From Prionace glauca (taxonomy: Eukaryota > Chordata > Chondrichthyes > Carcharhiniformes > Carcharhinidae): a stretch of DNA of 64,000 nucleotides. The notes under the pieces were generated by a model that searched no databases, was not told the DNA's origin, and saw only the letters and a list, made by a program, of their open reading frames with translations. The position numbers were made by a program, and so were the translations under genes. How positions within the stretch are numbered: the stretch's first letter is position 1; each line of letters opens with the position of its first letter. This document shows, one piece after another, positions 1 to 10,039 of the stretch. The DNA lies in the NCBI GenBank assembly GCA_037974335.1, contig CM075761.1, forward strand, positions 13,381,543 to 13,445,542, written 5' to 3'.

Positions 1-278
1 GAAGTGCTGAGTTCAGAGAGCAGTGGCTGACGCTGCAGCTATATGTGGAACACTTCTTCCATTCAGTGGCAGGGATTCTCAGGTAACTGCTCCGCCTGTA
101 GGTTTGATCGTTGTCCCGGGACACAGGGCTTGTCGTCACGTCACTCGGTGTCTCTTTATCATCCACCCTCCAGAGGACTCGCGCCAATCCCGGCTTAAAG
201 TCACTCACCAAACAGGAGAGAGACTCACCCAACCCGAGTCTATTTCTTTCAAGGAAGGAGAGAGCAGAAGAACTGATC
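1..278. other. Unrecognised sequence at window start
   Basis: No repeat or gene recognised. A short plus-strand open stretch runs from 23 to 289 but has no domain, and a GTAA donor-like site follows position 93. It could be an exon edge of a gene outside the window; there is no support beyond that. Confidence 0.3.
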
Positions 279-862
279 ATAGAACATAGAACATAGAACA
301 TTACAGCACAAACAGGCCCTTCGCCCCACGAGTTGCGTCGATCACATCAACACCTATCTATAACCCCCAATCCCATAAAACCCCATATACTCATCCAGAA
401 GTCTTTTAAAAGACCCCAGCGAGTTTGCCTCCACCACCACTGACTGCAGCCGATTCCATTCAATCACCACCCTCTGAGTGAAAAACTTACCCCTAACATC
501 ACCTCTGTACTTCCCTCCCCGCACCTTAAATCTGTGTCCTCTCGTAGCAACCATTTCAACCCGGGGAAATAGCCTCTGAGAGTCCACCCTATCAATTCCT
601 CTCAACATTTTGTAAACTTCTATCAGGTCGCCTCTCAACCTTCGCCTCTCCAGGGAAAAGAGTCCCAGCTTCCTCAACCTAACTTCATAAGGCATGCCTC
701 CCAGTCCAGGCAACATCCTTGTAAATCTCTTCTGCACCCTTTCAATAGCTTCTACGTCTTTCCTATAGTGAGGCGACCAGAACTGCGCACAGTACTCCAA
801 ATGAGGCCTGACAAGGGTCTTATAAAGTTCGGTCTTATAAAGTCTTATCAACTTCCTCACTA
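279..862 (-). mobile_element. CR1-a LINE, 5'-truncated 3' end
   Basis: On the minus strand this encodes the C-terminal part of a CR1 reverse transcriptase protein (LVRPHLEYCAQFWSPHYRKD, then RRRLRGDLIEVYKML) and ends in the CR1-a 3' UTR and reverse-complemented ATGTTCT tail at 279-300. The frame is open over 168 codons (354-860). The 5' edge has a short local duplication of TCTTATAAAGT. It is a dead 5'-truncated insertion, recognised by its near identity to the copies at 15.1 and 47.4 kb. Confidence 0.9.
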
Positions 863-918
863 CCTAGGTGGTTAAGAGTGAGTGAGAGAAAATCGTTATT
901 ATGTAGAACACTCTGACT

Positions 919-1170
919 CGTGTGTGTGTGTGTGTGCGTGTGTGTGTGGGCGCGCGCGTGTGCCTGTGTGTGTGTATGTGTGTGCATGTGTATGTGTGTG
1001 CGTGCGTTTGTGTGTGTGCGTGCGCGCGCGTGTGTCTGTCTGTGTGTGTGTGTGTTTGTGCGTGTATGTTTGTGCGTACATGTATGTGTGTGTGTTTGTG
1101 CATATATGTATGTATGTGTGTGTTTGTACTTGTGTGTGTGTGCATGTGTGTTTGTGCGTCTATGTGTTTG
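919..1170. repeat. TG-rich microsatellite
   Basis: About 250 bases of imperfect (TG)n with GC and TA interruptions. It produces several overlapping spurious reading frames of Cys-Val on one strand and His-Thr on the other. Confidence 0.95.
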
Positions 1171-1526
1171 AGAGAGAATGAGATGGACGCAGGGCGGGGT
1201 GGTGGTGGGAGGCGGTGGATGGATGAAGGAGAGAGGGAAGGGGAGAAAAATAATTGACAGAGCTCTTATAGAGAATATTTAGAACAGGAGAGATACAAAT
1301 GAATAGATAGATTGGCAGAAGGAGAGATCTATCGATATAACAGTGGGATACCGTTCAAGCACAACACAGATAAAGAGATTGACGGAAAATAAAAGAACAG
1401 AAATAATTAGAGAGAGCATCATCGCGTGAAATTGATACAGAAAAAGATAAAAGAGCCACAGGAATATGGAGAGAAAAGGTGGATGTTTAGATGGAGCACC
1501 GCGTAACTGAGACAAAAAAAAGTGGG
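1171..1526. other. Unique or unrecognised purine-rich stretch
   Basis: AG-rich low-complexity sequence with no recognisable gene or repeat family. Confidence 0.4.
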
Positions 1527-3067
1527 GTATGGATACACGGGGAAATGCCTTGGTGGTTATTTTCCAGACGTCGCTGGATTCCGGGGAAGTGCCGGAAGAT
1601 TGGAAAACGGCTAATGTTACGCCGTTGTTTAAGAAGGGTGCCAGGCAAAAGGCAGCGAATTATAGGCCGGTTAGTTTAACGTCTGTGGTAGGTAAAATGT
1701 TAGAATCCGTCATTAAGGAGGAAATTGCGAGGCATCTTGAAGGGAATTGCCTGATAGAGCAGACGCAGCACGGTTTCATTAAAGGGAAGACGTGTCTGAC
1801 AAATTTACTGGAGTTCTATGAGGATGTGTCAAGGGCGGTGGATAGATGAGAGCCGGTGGATGTGGTCTTTCTGGATTTTCAGAAGGCGTTTGACAAAGTA
1901 CCTCACAAGAGGTTATTGCAGAAGATCGGGGGACATGGAGTTGGGGGTAGGGTGTTAGCGTGGATAGAGGATTGGTTGTCAAATAGGAGGCAGAGAGTGG
2001 GGGTCAACGGGTGCTATTCGGATTGGCGGATGGTGACTAGTGGAGTGCCCCAGGGGTCGATGCTGGGGCCTCAGCTTTTTACCATTTATATAGATGATCT
2101 GGAGGAGGGAACGGAGTGTAGGGTGTCGAAGTTTGCTGATGACACCAAGATTGGGGGGACGGCAAATTGTGCGGAGGGTGTGGAGAGTCTGCAGAAGAAT
2201 CTAGATAGGCTGGGCGAATGGGCCAGGAAATGGCAAATGGAATTTAATGTTGGCAAGTGTGAGGTGGTCCACTTTGGTAGGAATAATGATAGGAAGGACT
2301 ATTACCTACGTGGCGAAAAACTGCAGCAGGCGACGGTGCAGAGGGACCTCGGGGTCCTTGTGCATGAGTCGCAAAAACCCAGCTTGCAGGTGCAGGAGGT
2401 GGTCAGGAAGGCGAATGGGATGCTGGCCTTCATAGCGAGGGGGATTGAATATAAAAGTAGGGAGGTGTTGCTGCAAATGTACAGGGCATTGGTGAGGCCG
2501 CAGCTGGAGTACTGTGTGCAGATTTGGGCGCCGCACCTGCGCAAAGATATTTTGGCCTTGGAGGGAGCGCAGAGGTGGTTTACTCGGCTGATACCGGAGT
2601 TGAGGGGGTTGAGCTATGAGGAGAGGCTGAATAAACTAGGCTTGTACTCGATAGAGTTTAGAAGAATGAGGGGAGATCTCATTGAGACGTATAAGATGAT
2701 GAATGGGATGGATAGGATAGAGGTGGAGAGACTCTTCCCGCTCAAAAAAGACAGTAGGACTCGGGGGCACAGCCTCAAGATAAAGGGAGGGGGGGCGGTT
2801 TAGAACGGAGTTGAGGAGGAACTTCTTCACGCAAAGGGTGGTGAATCTCTGGAATTCTCTGCCCGTTGAAGTGGTGGAGGCTGCCTCGCTAAATATTTTT
2901 AAGAAGCGCGTTGACGGGTTTTTGATAAGAGAGGGGATTAAGGGTTATGGGGAGAGGGCGGGAAAGTGGAACTGAGCCACGACAGTTCAGCCATGATCTT
3001 ATTGAATGGCGGGGCAGGCTCGAAGGGTTTGATGGCCTACTCCTGCTCCTATTTCTTATGTTCTTAT
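1527..3067 (+). mobile_element. CR1-c LINE, 5'-truncated RT and 3' UTR
   Basis: This encodes CR1 reverse transcriptase from the LFKKGARQKAANYRPVSLTS block through VVFLDFQKAFDKV, SGVPQGSMLGP and the catalytic FADD, to the C-terminal region. It ends in the CR1-c 3' UTR and a TTCTTATG tail at about 3050-3067. It closely matches the 38.1-40.3 kb copy. The frame is cut by a TGA at about 1847 and by a frameshift in a G run near 2790, so it cannot make the full protein. The endonuclease domain is missing through 5' truncation. Confidence 0.93.
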
Positions 3068-3895
3068 GAAATAATAGAAAGAGACAGAGAGAAAGACAAA
3101 GAGAGAAAAAGTCTGTGAGTGAGCGAGCGAGAGAGGGAGACACAGTCAGTGTAGTGTAAAGAAAGGCTGACATAGAGAACTGAATGATCACACTGCTTTA
3201 ACAGAGCATTGTAGGAAGACAGAGGGAGAGAGGAATAAAGAATGACACAACAACGAGAGAAAAGGAGAGAGAGAAATGGAGACATGGACAAAAAGAAGAA
3301 TTATACTGCATTAGGGGAGAGTTGCATGCATAGTGAGAGAGAGAAAGGGAGAAATACAGAGTGAGGCAAAGAGAACAAAAGACATAGATAAGAGAAAGAA
3401 AGAGCGAAAGAGGGAGATCTCAGATACAAACGTTTAATAAGAATAGAAATAAAGAGGCGGTTTGACAGAAGGAGAAATAAATTAATTGAACTGAAATTTG
3501 TTAAAAGGGAGACGATTAGAAAGATGGATAAAGAACACCGTAAAGAAAATTGCACAACTGGATAGATATAGAGAAACAGATTTGGGGAGAACGATCCCAT
3601 CAAAGAGATATAGAAAAAGAGAGAAAAGCAGTCGCAGATCAGTAGATGCACGTGGAGAGAGACAGATCAATATTAGATGTAGAATCATGGAACTCACAGA
3701 GAGATGGGCAAGGCAGAGACATAGAGATTACTAGAGTATTCAAAAAAGACAGATAGAGTGAGAGGGGGAGAGAGAAAGAGATAGAGAGAGAGGCAGACAG
3801 ACAGACAGACAGACAGAGAGACAGAGGGTGAGACAGAACGAGAAAGAAAGAAGGAGAGACAGAGAGGGAGAGACGTAGAGAGTGAGATAAGAAGG
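3068..3895. repeat. GA-rich low-complexity tract
   Basis: About 830 bases dominated by GAGA and GACA motifs, including a pure GACA run near 3795-3816. Reading frames here are low-complexity Ser/Leu artefacts on the minus strand. Confidence 0.9.
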
Positions 3896-4144
3896 CATTC
3901 TAACCGAGGGAAAAAATAGCTTAAACTGCGCTGGGACTTAACTACATCAAGAGAGAGGGAAAATATAGAGGAGTGGATGAGTCATCAATAACACAAAGAT
4001 AAACAGGTCGGTAACTAAAGAATATATTTCGTGCCAAAATGTTTAACTGAGTCGGAGAGAAATAGGATAAATAAATGATTACACAAAGGTGCGTTAGTAT
4101 AAAGTGCCACTGGGAAGATTACCCCAGAGGTAGTCTCCCAAGAT

Positions 4145-4306
4145 ATCAATGTGGATTGCCATAAAAAACAATAGATAAGGGTCATGGGTGGAAGGGGGGG
4201 GGGGGGGGGGGCACTGGTAATATTAAAATGGCGGCGCGGGCTCGTTGGGCCGAAGGGCCTGTTTCCCGGGCTGTTTTTGTTCTTTGTTCTTTTGTTCTTT
4301 GTTCTA
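4145..4306 (+). mobile_element. CR1-d type 3' tail fragment
   Basis: Carries the CR1-d 3' UTR end: GATAAGGGTCATGGG, a G homopolymer (4194-4211), GGGCCGAAGGGCCTGTTTCC and a GTTCTTT tail. Severely 5'-truncated. Confidence 0.85.
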
Positions 4307-4572
4307 ATCAGACTTTTCAATTTCACACAGAGCAAAACAGTTACTGACCACCAACTATGGCCTCGTTAGGCAGAAGAACGCAATCGAAAGAAGCAGCAGG
4401 AGGCCAAAATCTCCAAATTCCCCCTGTCTCGTCAAGTCACTAATCCAACACTCCCTCACTGACTGAACCTCCACAACTCGCTCCGGCACAGAAAAAGGAG
4501 GTACATTTCAAAAAAAAACGAAACAATGAACCGTTGAGAGGCCTGTGATAGTTTTACGATTAATTATATACA
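4307..4572. other. No recognised feature
   Basis: I see no gene or repeat family in this interval. Confidence 0.4.
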
Positions 4573-4965
4573 CAGGATTATAGAATCGTAGAATGCTTAC
4601 AGTGCAGAAGAAGGTCATTCGGCCCATCGACTGTGCACTGGCAACAAAGCCACCAAGATACTATAATCTCATAACACTATCATATCTAACCTGTTTACCG
4701 TGCATTACCCTCTAGCACTAAGGGGCAACATACTGTGGCCAATCCAGCCAGCATGCATATCTTTGGACAATAAGGCACAATTTAGCATGCGGAATCCACC
4801 TAACATATACATCATTGACTGTTGGAAAAAAGCGGAGCACCCGGAGGAAATCTCGTAGACACGGGAGAACGTGTAGACTCCACACGAATAGTGTGGAAGC
4901 GAATCTGGGTCTCTGGCGCTGTGAAACAGCAATACTAGGCACTGGGTCCCAGTGCCTCCACTTTC
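4573..4965 (-). mobile_element. SINE-a type element, old
   Basis: Reads on the minus strand as a diverged tRNA-derived SINE. The tail block (TACAGTGCAG, TTCGGCCCATCGA) is at 4600-4635, the core (GTTGGAAAAAAGCGGAGCACC in diverged form) near 4820, and the tRNA-like head near 4920-4965. Divergence is high. Confidence 0.75.
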
Positions 4966-5071
4966 CGTGGAGACAATGAGAAATCGAGTGACTTGTAATT
5001 TACAAGGGTAGGCCTCAGCAAAGCCTCACTTCAGCACTGATACATTTATGAACGGTCTTACGAATATCGAC

Positions 5072-5376
5072 TTCTCTGAGCTGAGACACTTGCACTCAGA
5101 GGATGATCACCAGTGTTGTTCTGAAAGGTGCAAATACAACGAACGCCGCTGCTCCAAGTTTCCTCCGGGAGGTTGATGTAACTGCTGACGGTGTAGGTCC
5201 CGTCCGGTTCTATTGTCCACGAGTCGATTTGTCCCTCGGTATCCCGCCCGGCAACATTCCAGCTGGCGGGAAAGGAATCGCGAGACATTCCTCCGACCAA
5301 ACACAACAACGGGACCTCTTCCATGTTGGGAATCTCATCCAGCGGCGGAGTGAGGAGGAATATTTTCGAGAATGCT
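5072..5376 (-). CDS. Copy 0 C1-type constant exon
   Basis: Exon of 305 bases, one shorter than the 306 of copies A and B. It follows acceptor GTCGGATTTAG. It encodes a C1-set domain: FLLTPPLDEIP on the first strand, VPLLCLVGG with the B-strand cysteine, SWNVAG with the core tryptophan, EPDGTYTVSSYINLP, and RCICTF carrying the F-strand cysteine plus an extra cysteine two residues before it. The donor at its end is AAGTCGAT, weaker than the paralogues. Confidence 0.82.
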
Positions 5377-8300
5377 CTAAATCCGACAAAGAAAAAGAGA
5401 ACCTTAACCTGCAATAGTTGGAACAGGAAACGCTTCAAATGATACTCATTTGTCATTGCAATGGATAAAATGAAAATATGTACCTGTGATCACCAACTTG
5501 GAGTCTTACTGCACCGGTTTGGAACTTGTGCATTGCACAACAATACATTCCAGAATCGGTTTTCCGTGTGCCCTCAGTGATCAGTGAGTAATTATCCTCT
5601 TTGTCAGAAATCTCACTGGAAAATCTCCCCGCTGCTTGTCCGTCCTTGCTTGAGGTGTAAACCAGCTTCGTGTCACTGTGCTCTCGCTGTCTGTGCCACA
5701 GTACGAAGCTTGTACCTGAGACCTGGATGTGACAGCTGAGCTTAGCACGACTCCCCACGGGAAGTGTCAGAACTGGCGGAGACTGGGACACGATGGATTG
5801 AGACACTGAAACTGGGAAAGAGAGAGAACACGAGGGTCGTGTCAGGTTATAGAGAACTTCCCCCATCCCACAAAGATGCAATGATAGGAATTCTTCTTTC
5901 TCAATTAAAATCGCGCAGATTGTGGCGTTGACTGCGCCATTATCAGGCCCACATTCTGAGGGCGGAATCCGACTCCATACTCCCGTAAATTGTCCCTAAA
6001 TTAGTCTCCCCTCAATCTGGTTTCCAAAGTGGAGTGCCATAAGCATAGACAAGGGTCATGGATGGAGAGGGGACTCACAATGTTGAAATGGCGGCGCGGC
6101 CTCTATGGGCCGAAGGGCCTGTTTCCCGGGTTGTGTTGTTCTTTGTAAACCTGGTTGAAATACTCGAGTGGACCAATGGGAACTGTTTTTTTTAATTATT
6201 CATTCGTGGGACATGGGTATCGCTGACTGGCTGGCATTTATTGCCATCTCATTTACCCTTCGAGGGCAGTTGAGATTAAACCAAATTTCTATAGCTGTAG
6301 AATCACATGGATGACAATTTTCCTTGTGTAAAAGACAATACGGAACGAGTTTTTTTTTTTCCCACAATGGAGAATCGTTTAATTACCATCAGTCGATACT
6401 TAATTCCAAATATTTGTGAAGATAACTTAAATAATTTCTCCAAAGCAACATTTTTCTCAGCAAATATTTTCCCTCATCTATATATCGTTTCTTCTTCTCC
6501 GTTAACTTTGTGCAGTTAACGTTTATCCAGATTTAACGATTTAGTCTAAGGTTCTAATTGAAACCACCCTCTCCCCCACCCCATTTCCAATTGCCTATAT
6601 TACCAATGGAGATAATTCACATCTTTTATGCCCGGACAGATGATATTGAACCAGGGCCTTAGGTTCAATTCTGGCTTTGGAGTTTGCACGTTTTCCCCGT
6701 ATCTGTTTGGGTTTCTTCCAGCGTGCTCCAGTTTTCTCCCACACTCCAAAGATGTACTGGTTAGATTGATTAGCAATGTTAAAGTACCTCCCCGTGTCTC
6801 AAAATGTGTAGGCTAGGTAGATTGACTCCGCTAAATTGCCTTGTAAAGTCCAAAGCTGCATAGATTCGGTGGATTAGCCATACAAAATTGCTTCGTAGCG
6901 TCCTAAGATGTGTAGAATTGGCGGCTTGGTCATGCTAAATTATCCTTTAGTGACTCAAAATGTGTAGGGTATGTAGACTGTCCATGTTCAATTGCCCCTC
7001 AGTATCAGAGGATGTTTGTGTTAGGCGGATTGGCCATGCTAAATTGAGTCCAAAGATATGCACGTTCAGTGGCTTGGTCATGGTACATTGCCCTTAGTGT
7101 CCAAAGATGTGCAGGTCAGGTACATTAGCCTCACTAAATTGCCCCCGAGTATCCAAGGACGTGTAAGTGTGTGAGTTTGGCCAGTCTGAATTATTTAAAT
7201 TCACTAGTTTTTCAGAGACTATCAGGGTAAATGCTTTCCGTTTTGGGATGGACTTGCCGGCAGTGCAGGCTCGATGGGCCGAATGGGTTAGGTTGATTGG
7301 CCATGCTAAGATATTGCCCCTTGCTGTTCAGAATAGATGAGGTTAGAGGGATTAGTGGATATAATATGAAGGGATTTGCGGGTAGGGTTGTGGCTGGGAT
7401 TGTGTTCGGTGCAGACTCGATGCGCCGAAGGGCCTCTTTCTGCACTGTCGGGTTCTATGGTTCTAATAGTCTCTTTATAAACTGTAGGCATTCTTTGATT
7501 CAGGAGGTTCACTAGGCTGATACCGGAGATGAGGTGGTTACAAAGAACAAAGAACAAAGGACAACCCAGCTCGGGAAACAGGCCCTTCAGCCCAACGAGC
7601 CCGCGGCACCACATCAACAAAGCATTTTCCTACACCTACCCTGTCCCGTGTGTATGTGAATGGTACCCCTAATGTAGCCAGATTCAGGGGAGAATAGGGT
7701 AGGGTTGGTCTATGCAGAGAGACTGAATAGACTTGGTCTGTACTCGTTGGAATTTAGAAGGCTGAGGGGGGATCTTATCGAGACATATAAGATAATGAAG
7801 GGGATAGATAGGGTACAGGTAGAGAGATTCTTCCCGGTTAGAAAAACAGCCTCAAAATAAGGAGGGGGCAGTTTAGATCGGAGTTGAGGAGGAACTTCTT
7901 CACTCCAGGGGTGGTAAATCTCTGGAATTCTCTGCCCGTTGAAGTGGTGGAGGCTGCCTCGCTGAATATATTTAAGCCACGGGTAGATAGGTTTCTGATA
8001 GACAGGGGAATTAAGGGTTATGGGGAGAAACCGGGGAAGTGGAACTGATCCACTTCAGATCAGCCATGATCTTATTGAATGGCGGGGCAGGCTCGAAGGG
8101 CTAGATGGCCTAATCCTGCTCTTGTTTCTTATGTTCTTATGATTCTAAATCTGCTTATTTCCGTTTCATTAATTGTTATTGATTGACACACAATATTTAC
8201 CGAATTGTTAACTATCTTTATTTTGTTTTCTTTGAAACGTATATGCCGAATTACAAAATTATGTCACCGCACTGCACAATTGGAGGCCAGTCCACCCCTA

Positions 8301-8685
8301 ATGCCTCTGCTGGATCTTTGGCAGACTTATCTAATTAGGCCCCATCCCTTCCATTTTTGTTCCCCTATATCTCTGCACTTTTCGTCCCCTTCAAGTTTTT
8401 ATTCAACTCCTGCTTTTGAAAATTCTTCCTGAGTCTCCTTCCACCGCCCTTTCACGCAGCGACTTCCATATCACGAAAGTGTATCTAAGATCATTCTTCC
8501 CGTCTGACAATATTTTAGGTATACCGATTTTCTTCAATGTGCGCCTCTCTCGAGTTATTAACACTCTGTGGAAATAGTATCTCCTTATTTACTGGATCGA
8601 AATCCTTACCCACGCCATCTGAATTTATCAAGCATATCTCACCCTGGAAGAGATGGAACAATGCATAGACACCGAGGAAACTCAT
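5072..8685 (-). CDS. Copy 0: non-rearranging VJ-C1 Ig-superfamily gene (leader, V, C1 exons)
   Basis: Three-exon minus-strand gene model: leader 8685-8643, V exon 5811-5484, C1 exon 5376-5072, with introns of about 2.8 kb and 107 bases. The leader reads MSFLGVYALFHLFQG; V carries LSCHI, VLWHR and DSGMYCCAM; C1 carries VPLLCLVGG and WSSGVRCICTF. Relative to copies A and B the V exon gains one base (net) in its J-like end and the C1 exon loses one near its start, so V ends in phase 2 and C1 begins to match; the joined frame stays open. The C1 donor is weak (AA|GTCGAT against AG|GTAGAT in B), and no transmembrane exon is visible downstream to the window edge. It may be a fading gene or one with altered 3' splicing. 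Family function (cell-surface recognition) is inferred only. Confidence 0.75.
5484..5811 (-). CDS. Copy 0 V-type exon with fused J-like end
   Basis: Exon of 328 bases starting after a pyrimidine-rich acceptor ending CCCAG. V-set landmarks: SQSPPVLTLPVGS, LSCHIQVSG, WHRQ, RFSSEISDKEDNYSL, DSGMYCCAM. The expected FGxG J motif is not intact (the region reads FQTGAVRLQVGDH); a SKLVIT-like J end survives only in another frame, showing a small insertion. A cysteine also replaces the residue before the conserved F-strand cysteine. No recombination signal follows. Confidence 0.82.
5985..6155 (+). mobile_element. CR1-d type 3' tail fragment
   Basis: Shows AAATTGTCCCTAAATTAGT, GGCGGCGCGG, GGGCCGAAGGGCCTG and a TTGTTCTTTG tail. 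It is 5'-truncated and lies in the leader-V intron of copy 0, antisense to the gene. Confidence 0.85.
6185..6310 (-). mobile_element. SINE-D 3' end fragment
   Basis: Reverse complement of the SINE-D end (ATTTATTGCC is the complement of GGCAATAAAT; ATTCATTCGTGGGACATGGG). Lies in the copy 0 leader intron. Confidence 0.7.
6311..6620. other. No recognised feature
   Basis: AT-rich intronic sequence of copy 0; nothing recognised apart from a T run at 6351-6360. Confidence 0.4.
6625..7468 (+). mobile_element. SINE-a with tandemly expanded core
   Basis: Begins with a diverged core (GGAGTTTGCACGTTTTCCC), then shows roughly ten degenerate repeats of a 50-60 base unit built on CAAAGATGTG, GGTTAGG, GATTGGCCATGCTAAATTGC. 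It ends with the normal SINE-a tail (GGGATTGTGTTCGGTGCAGA, CTGCACTGTCGGGTTCTATG). The normal element has one such unit. It is intronic to copy 0, antisense. Confidence 0.8.
7500..8143 (+). mobile_element. CR1-c LINE 3' end, interrupted
   Basis: Carries the CR1-c C-terminal coding region (GGTTCACTAGGCTGATACCG at 7505, then GAGAGACTGAATAGACTTGG at 7712), 3' UTR and TTCTTATG tail. It is split by an opposite-strand insertion at about 7541-7696. The frame is decayed. Confidence 0.88.
7541..7696 (-). mobile_element. CR1-d type tail inserted in CR1-c
   Basis: Reverse-complement tail (ACAAAGAACAAAGAACAAAG), GGCCCTTCAGCCCAACGAGC and diverged UTR. It lies between two parts of one CR1-c copy; GGTT is repeated at both edges, compatible with a short target duplication. 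Confidence 0.8.
8144..8642. other. Copy 0 intron, no recognised repeat
   Basis: Intronic sequence just downstream (on the minus strand) of the copy 0 leader. Close to the leader, the minus strand contains GTAAATAAGGAGATACTATT, also found at the same place after the copy B leader, so this is shared ancestral intron. Confidence 0.6.
8643..8685 (-). CDS. Copy 0 leader exon
   Basis: Encodes MSFLGVYALFHLFQG with the last codon split after its first base, followed by donor GTGAGATATG. The three family leaders (this one, 14431 and 21758) share length, phase and donor. The exon encodes a signal peptide core, so the product is probably secreted or membrane-bound. No consensus Ig octamer is seen upstream. 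Confidence 0.85.
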
Positions 8686-8780
8686 TACAGTTGACCTAGT
8701 CAGTGAGACGCTGAATCTCCAGTACGAATCTCACTGACAACTCGCTATTGTCTTCTCTGTGTGAAGGGATTGTGAAATAT

Positions 8781-8873
8781 AAGAACATAAGAACATAAGA
8801 AATAGGAGCAGGAGTAGGCCATCTAGCCCTTCGAGCCTGCCCCGCCATTCAATAAGATCATGGCTGATCTGAT
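8781..8873 (-). mobile_element. CR1-c tail-end fragment next to copy 0 promoter
   Basis: A 93-base piece with TAAGAACATAAGAACATAAG, GGAGTAGGCCATCTAGCCC and ATTCAATAAGATCATGGCTG: the very 3' end of CR1-c. It ends about 95 bases upstream of the copy 0 start codon. Confidence 0.9.
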
Positions 8874-9194
8874 ATGCAGAGTAAATGTGCTTCTGCGTCT
8901 ATTAATAGATGCATGATTGGCTTTAGACAATAGAACCGAGGTAAACAGTTTTCTGTGGTTTTCCTGTTTGCTGAATGCGCAAGTGTTGCCACGCTCATTT
9001 TGCAAAATACTTATCGTATGTTGGTTAGGGCAGACTTGGAATGCAGAGTACGGTTCTTCCTAACCTGGTAGGGATGCAGAGCCAATGGAAATATTGTTCT
9101 GAATATTGCACAGCAGTTTATGGCAGAAAGTGATATTTTCTCACTCTCAGTGTGCATTGAATAGATTGGAGCTCTTCCCTACAAGCAAAGGCAG

Positions 9195-9283
9195 GCAGAA
9201 AGGATTGTTTAATTTGGCGTCATGTTCGGCACAAGATCGTGGGCCGAAGCGCCTGTTTCTATGTTGCATTGTTCTACGGTCCA
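9195..9283 (+). mobile_element. Old CR1-type tail
   Basis: GTTTAATTTGGCGTCATGTT, then GTGGGCCGAAGCGCCTGTTT and GTTCTACGG. An old 5'-truncated tail of a CR1 or SINE. Confidence 0.6.
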
Positions 9284-9369
9284 ATGAAAAACTATCTGAA
9301 AATAAGAATCTACTAATCATTGTCGTTTGTCTTTTGCCTGCCCTTAGTAAATGTCCTTCGATTTCTTGC

Positions 9370-9590
9370 ATATTAATATCATTATCCAAAAGGTTACATG
9401 CTCTGATCGGATTTACCTGCGCCACCGCCCCCGTCAGGGCGTCCAGACATTGGTCGCTCTCTGTGTAAAAAAAAAACTTGCCCCTCATTTCTCCTCTGAA
9501 TTCCCCCCCTCCTCTCCCCCCATACTCATTTCAGTGCATTTCCACTCTGGGGAAAAGATTCCAACTGTCAACCCGATCTATGCTTCTCAT
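9370..9590 (-). mobile_element. Old CR1 fragment
   Basis: The minus strand matches the C-terminal/3' coding zone of old CR1 elements (complement of TCTCTGTGTAAAAAA, CTTGCCCCTCATTTCTCC, CAACCCGATCTATGCTTCTC). Highly diverged, with a SINE-a abutting at 9592. Confidence 0.6.
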
Positions 9591-9591
9591 A

Positions 9592-9942
9592 GGGCGGCAC
9601 GGTAGCACAGTGGTTAGCACTGCTGCTTCACAGCTCCAGGGTCCTGGGTTCGATTCCCGGCTCGGGTCACTGCCTGTGTGGAGCTTGCACATTCTCCTCG
9701 TGTCTGCGTGGGTTTTCTCCGGGTGCTCCGGTTTCCTCCCACAGTCCAAAGATGTGCGGGTTAGGTTCATTGGCTATGCTAAAATTGCCCCTTGGTGTCC
9801 TGGGATGTGTAGGTTAGAGGGATTAGCAGGTAAAATGTGTAGGGATATGGGGATAGGGTCTGGGTGGGATTGTGTTCGGTGCAGACTCGATGGGCCGAAG
9901 GGCCTGTTTCTGCACTGTAGGGTTCTATGTTCTATGTTCTAT
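9592..9942 (+). mobile_element. SINE-a, full length
   Basis: A complete tRNA-derived SINE. The head carries A box TAGCACAGTGG and B box GGTTCGATTCC, followed by a conserved vertebrate-SINE core (GGTTTTCTCCGGGTGCTCCG, CCACAGTCCAAAGATGTG), a body (GGTCTGGGTGGGATTGTGTT) and a tail with GGGCCGAAGGGCCTGTTTCT and TTCTATG repeats. It resembles V-SINE/HE1-like elements of sharks; the exact family name would need a library match. Low divergence from the 33.9, 35.8 and 40.4 kb copies suggests recent activity. Confidence 0.92.
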
Positions 9943-10039
9943 AATGTTTTATTAAGTTAATTATTAAGTAATAAGTCTTGGGTCACTGCGAGGAAGAGGG
10001 GCAAGAAGCAGTTGGGGGGACAATCTCCTGGGGCTGTTA

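Noticed and set aside
1-110. Possible exon with GTAA donor at about 94
   Set aside because: No domain, no acceptor inside the window, no match to the receptor exons.
882-1257. Several overlapping Cys-Val or His-Thr reading frames
   Set aside because: Products of the (TG)n microsatellite in different frames; no codon structure. The same applies to 58874-59186.
6740-7200. Regular repeats that might suggest a CRISPR array
   Set aside because: Units are degenerate, contiguous without spacers, and clearly derived from a SINE core; context is vertebrate.
9605-9620. CACAGTG heptamer that might be a recombination signal
   Set aside because: The heptamer is part of the SINE-a A-box region (TAGCACAGTGG) and occurs in every SINE-a head, with no nonamer at 12 or 23 bases and no V or J next to it.
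9592-9665. Possible tRNA gene with A and B boxes
   Set aside because: It is the head of SINE-a, repeated many times with the same core and tail; the cloverleaf is not maintained.
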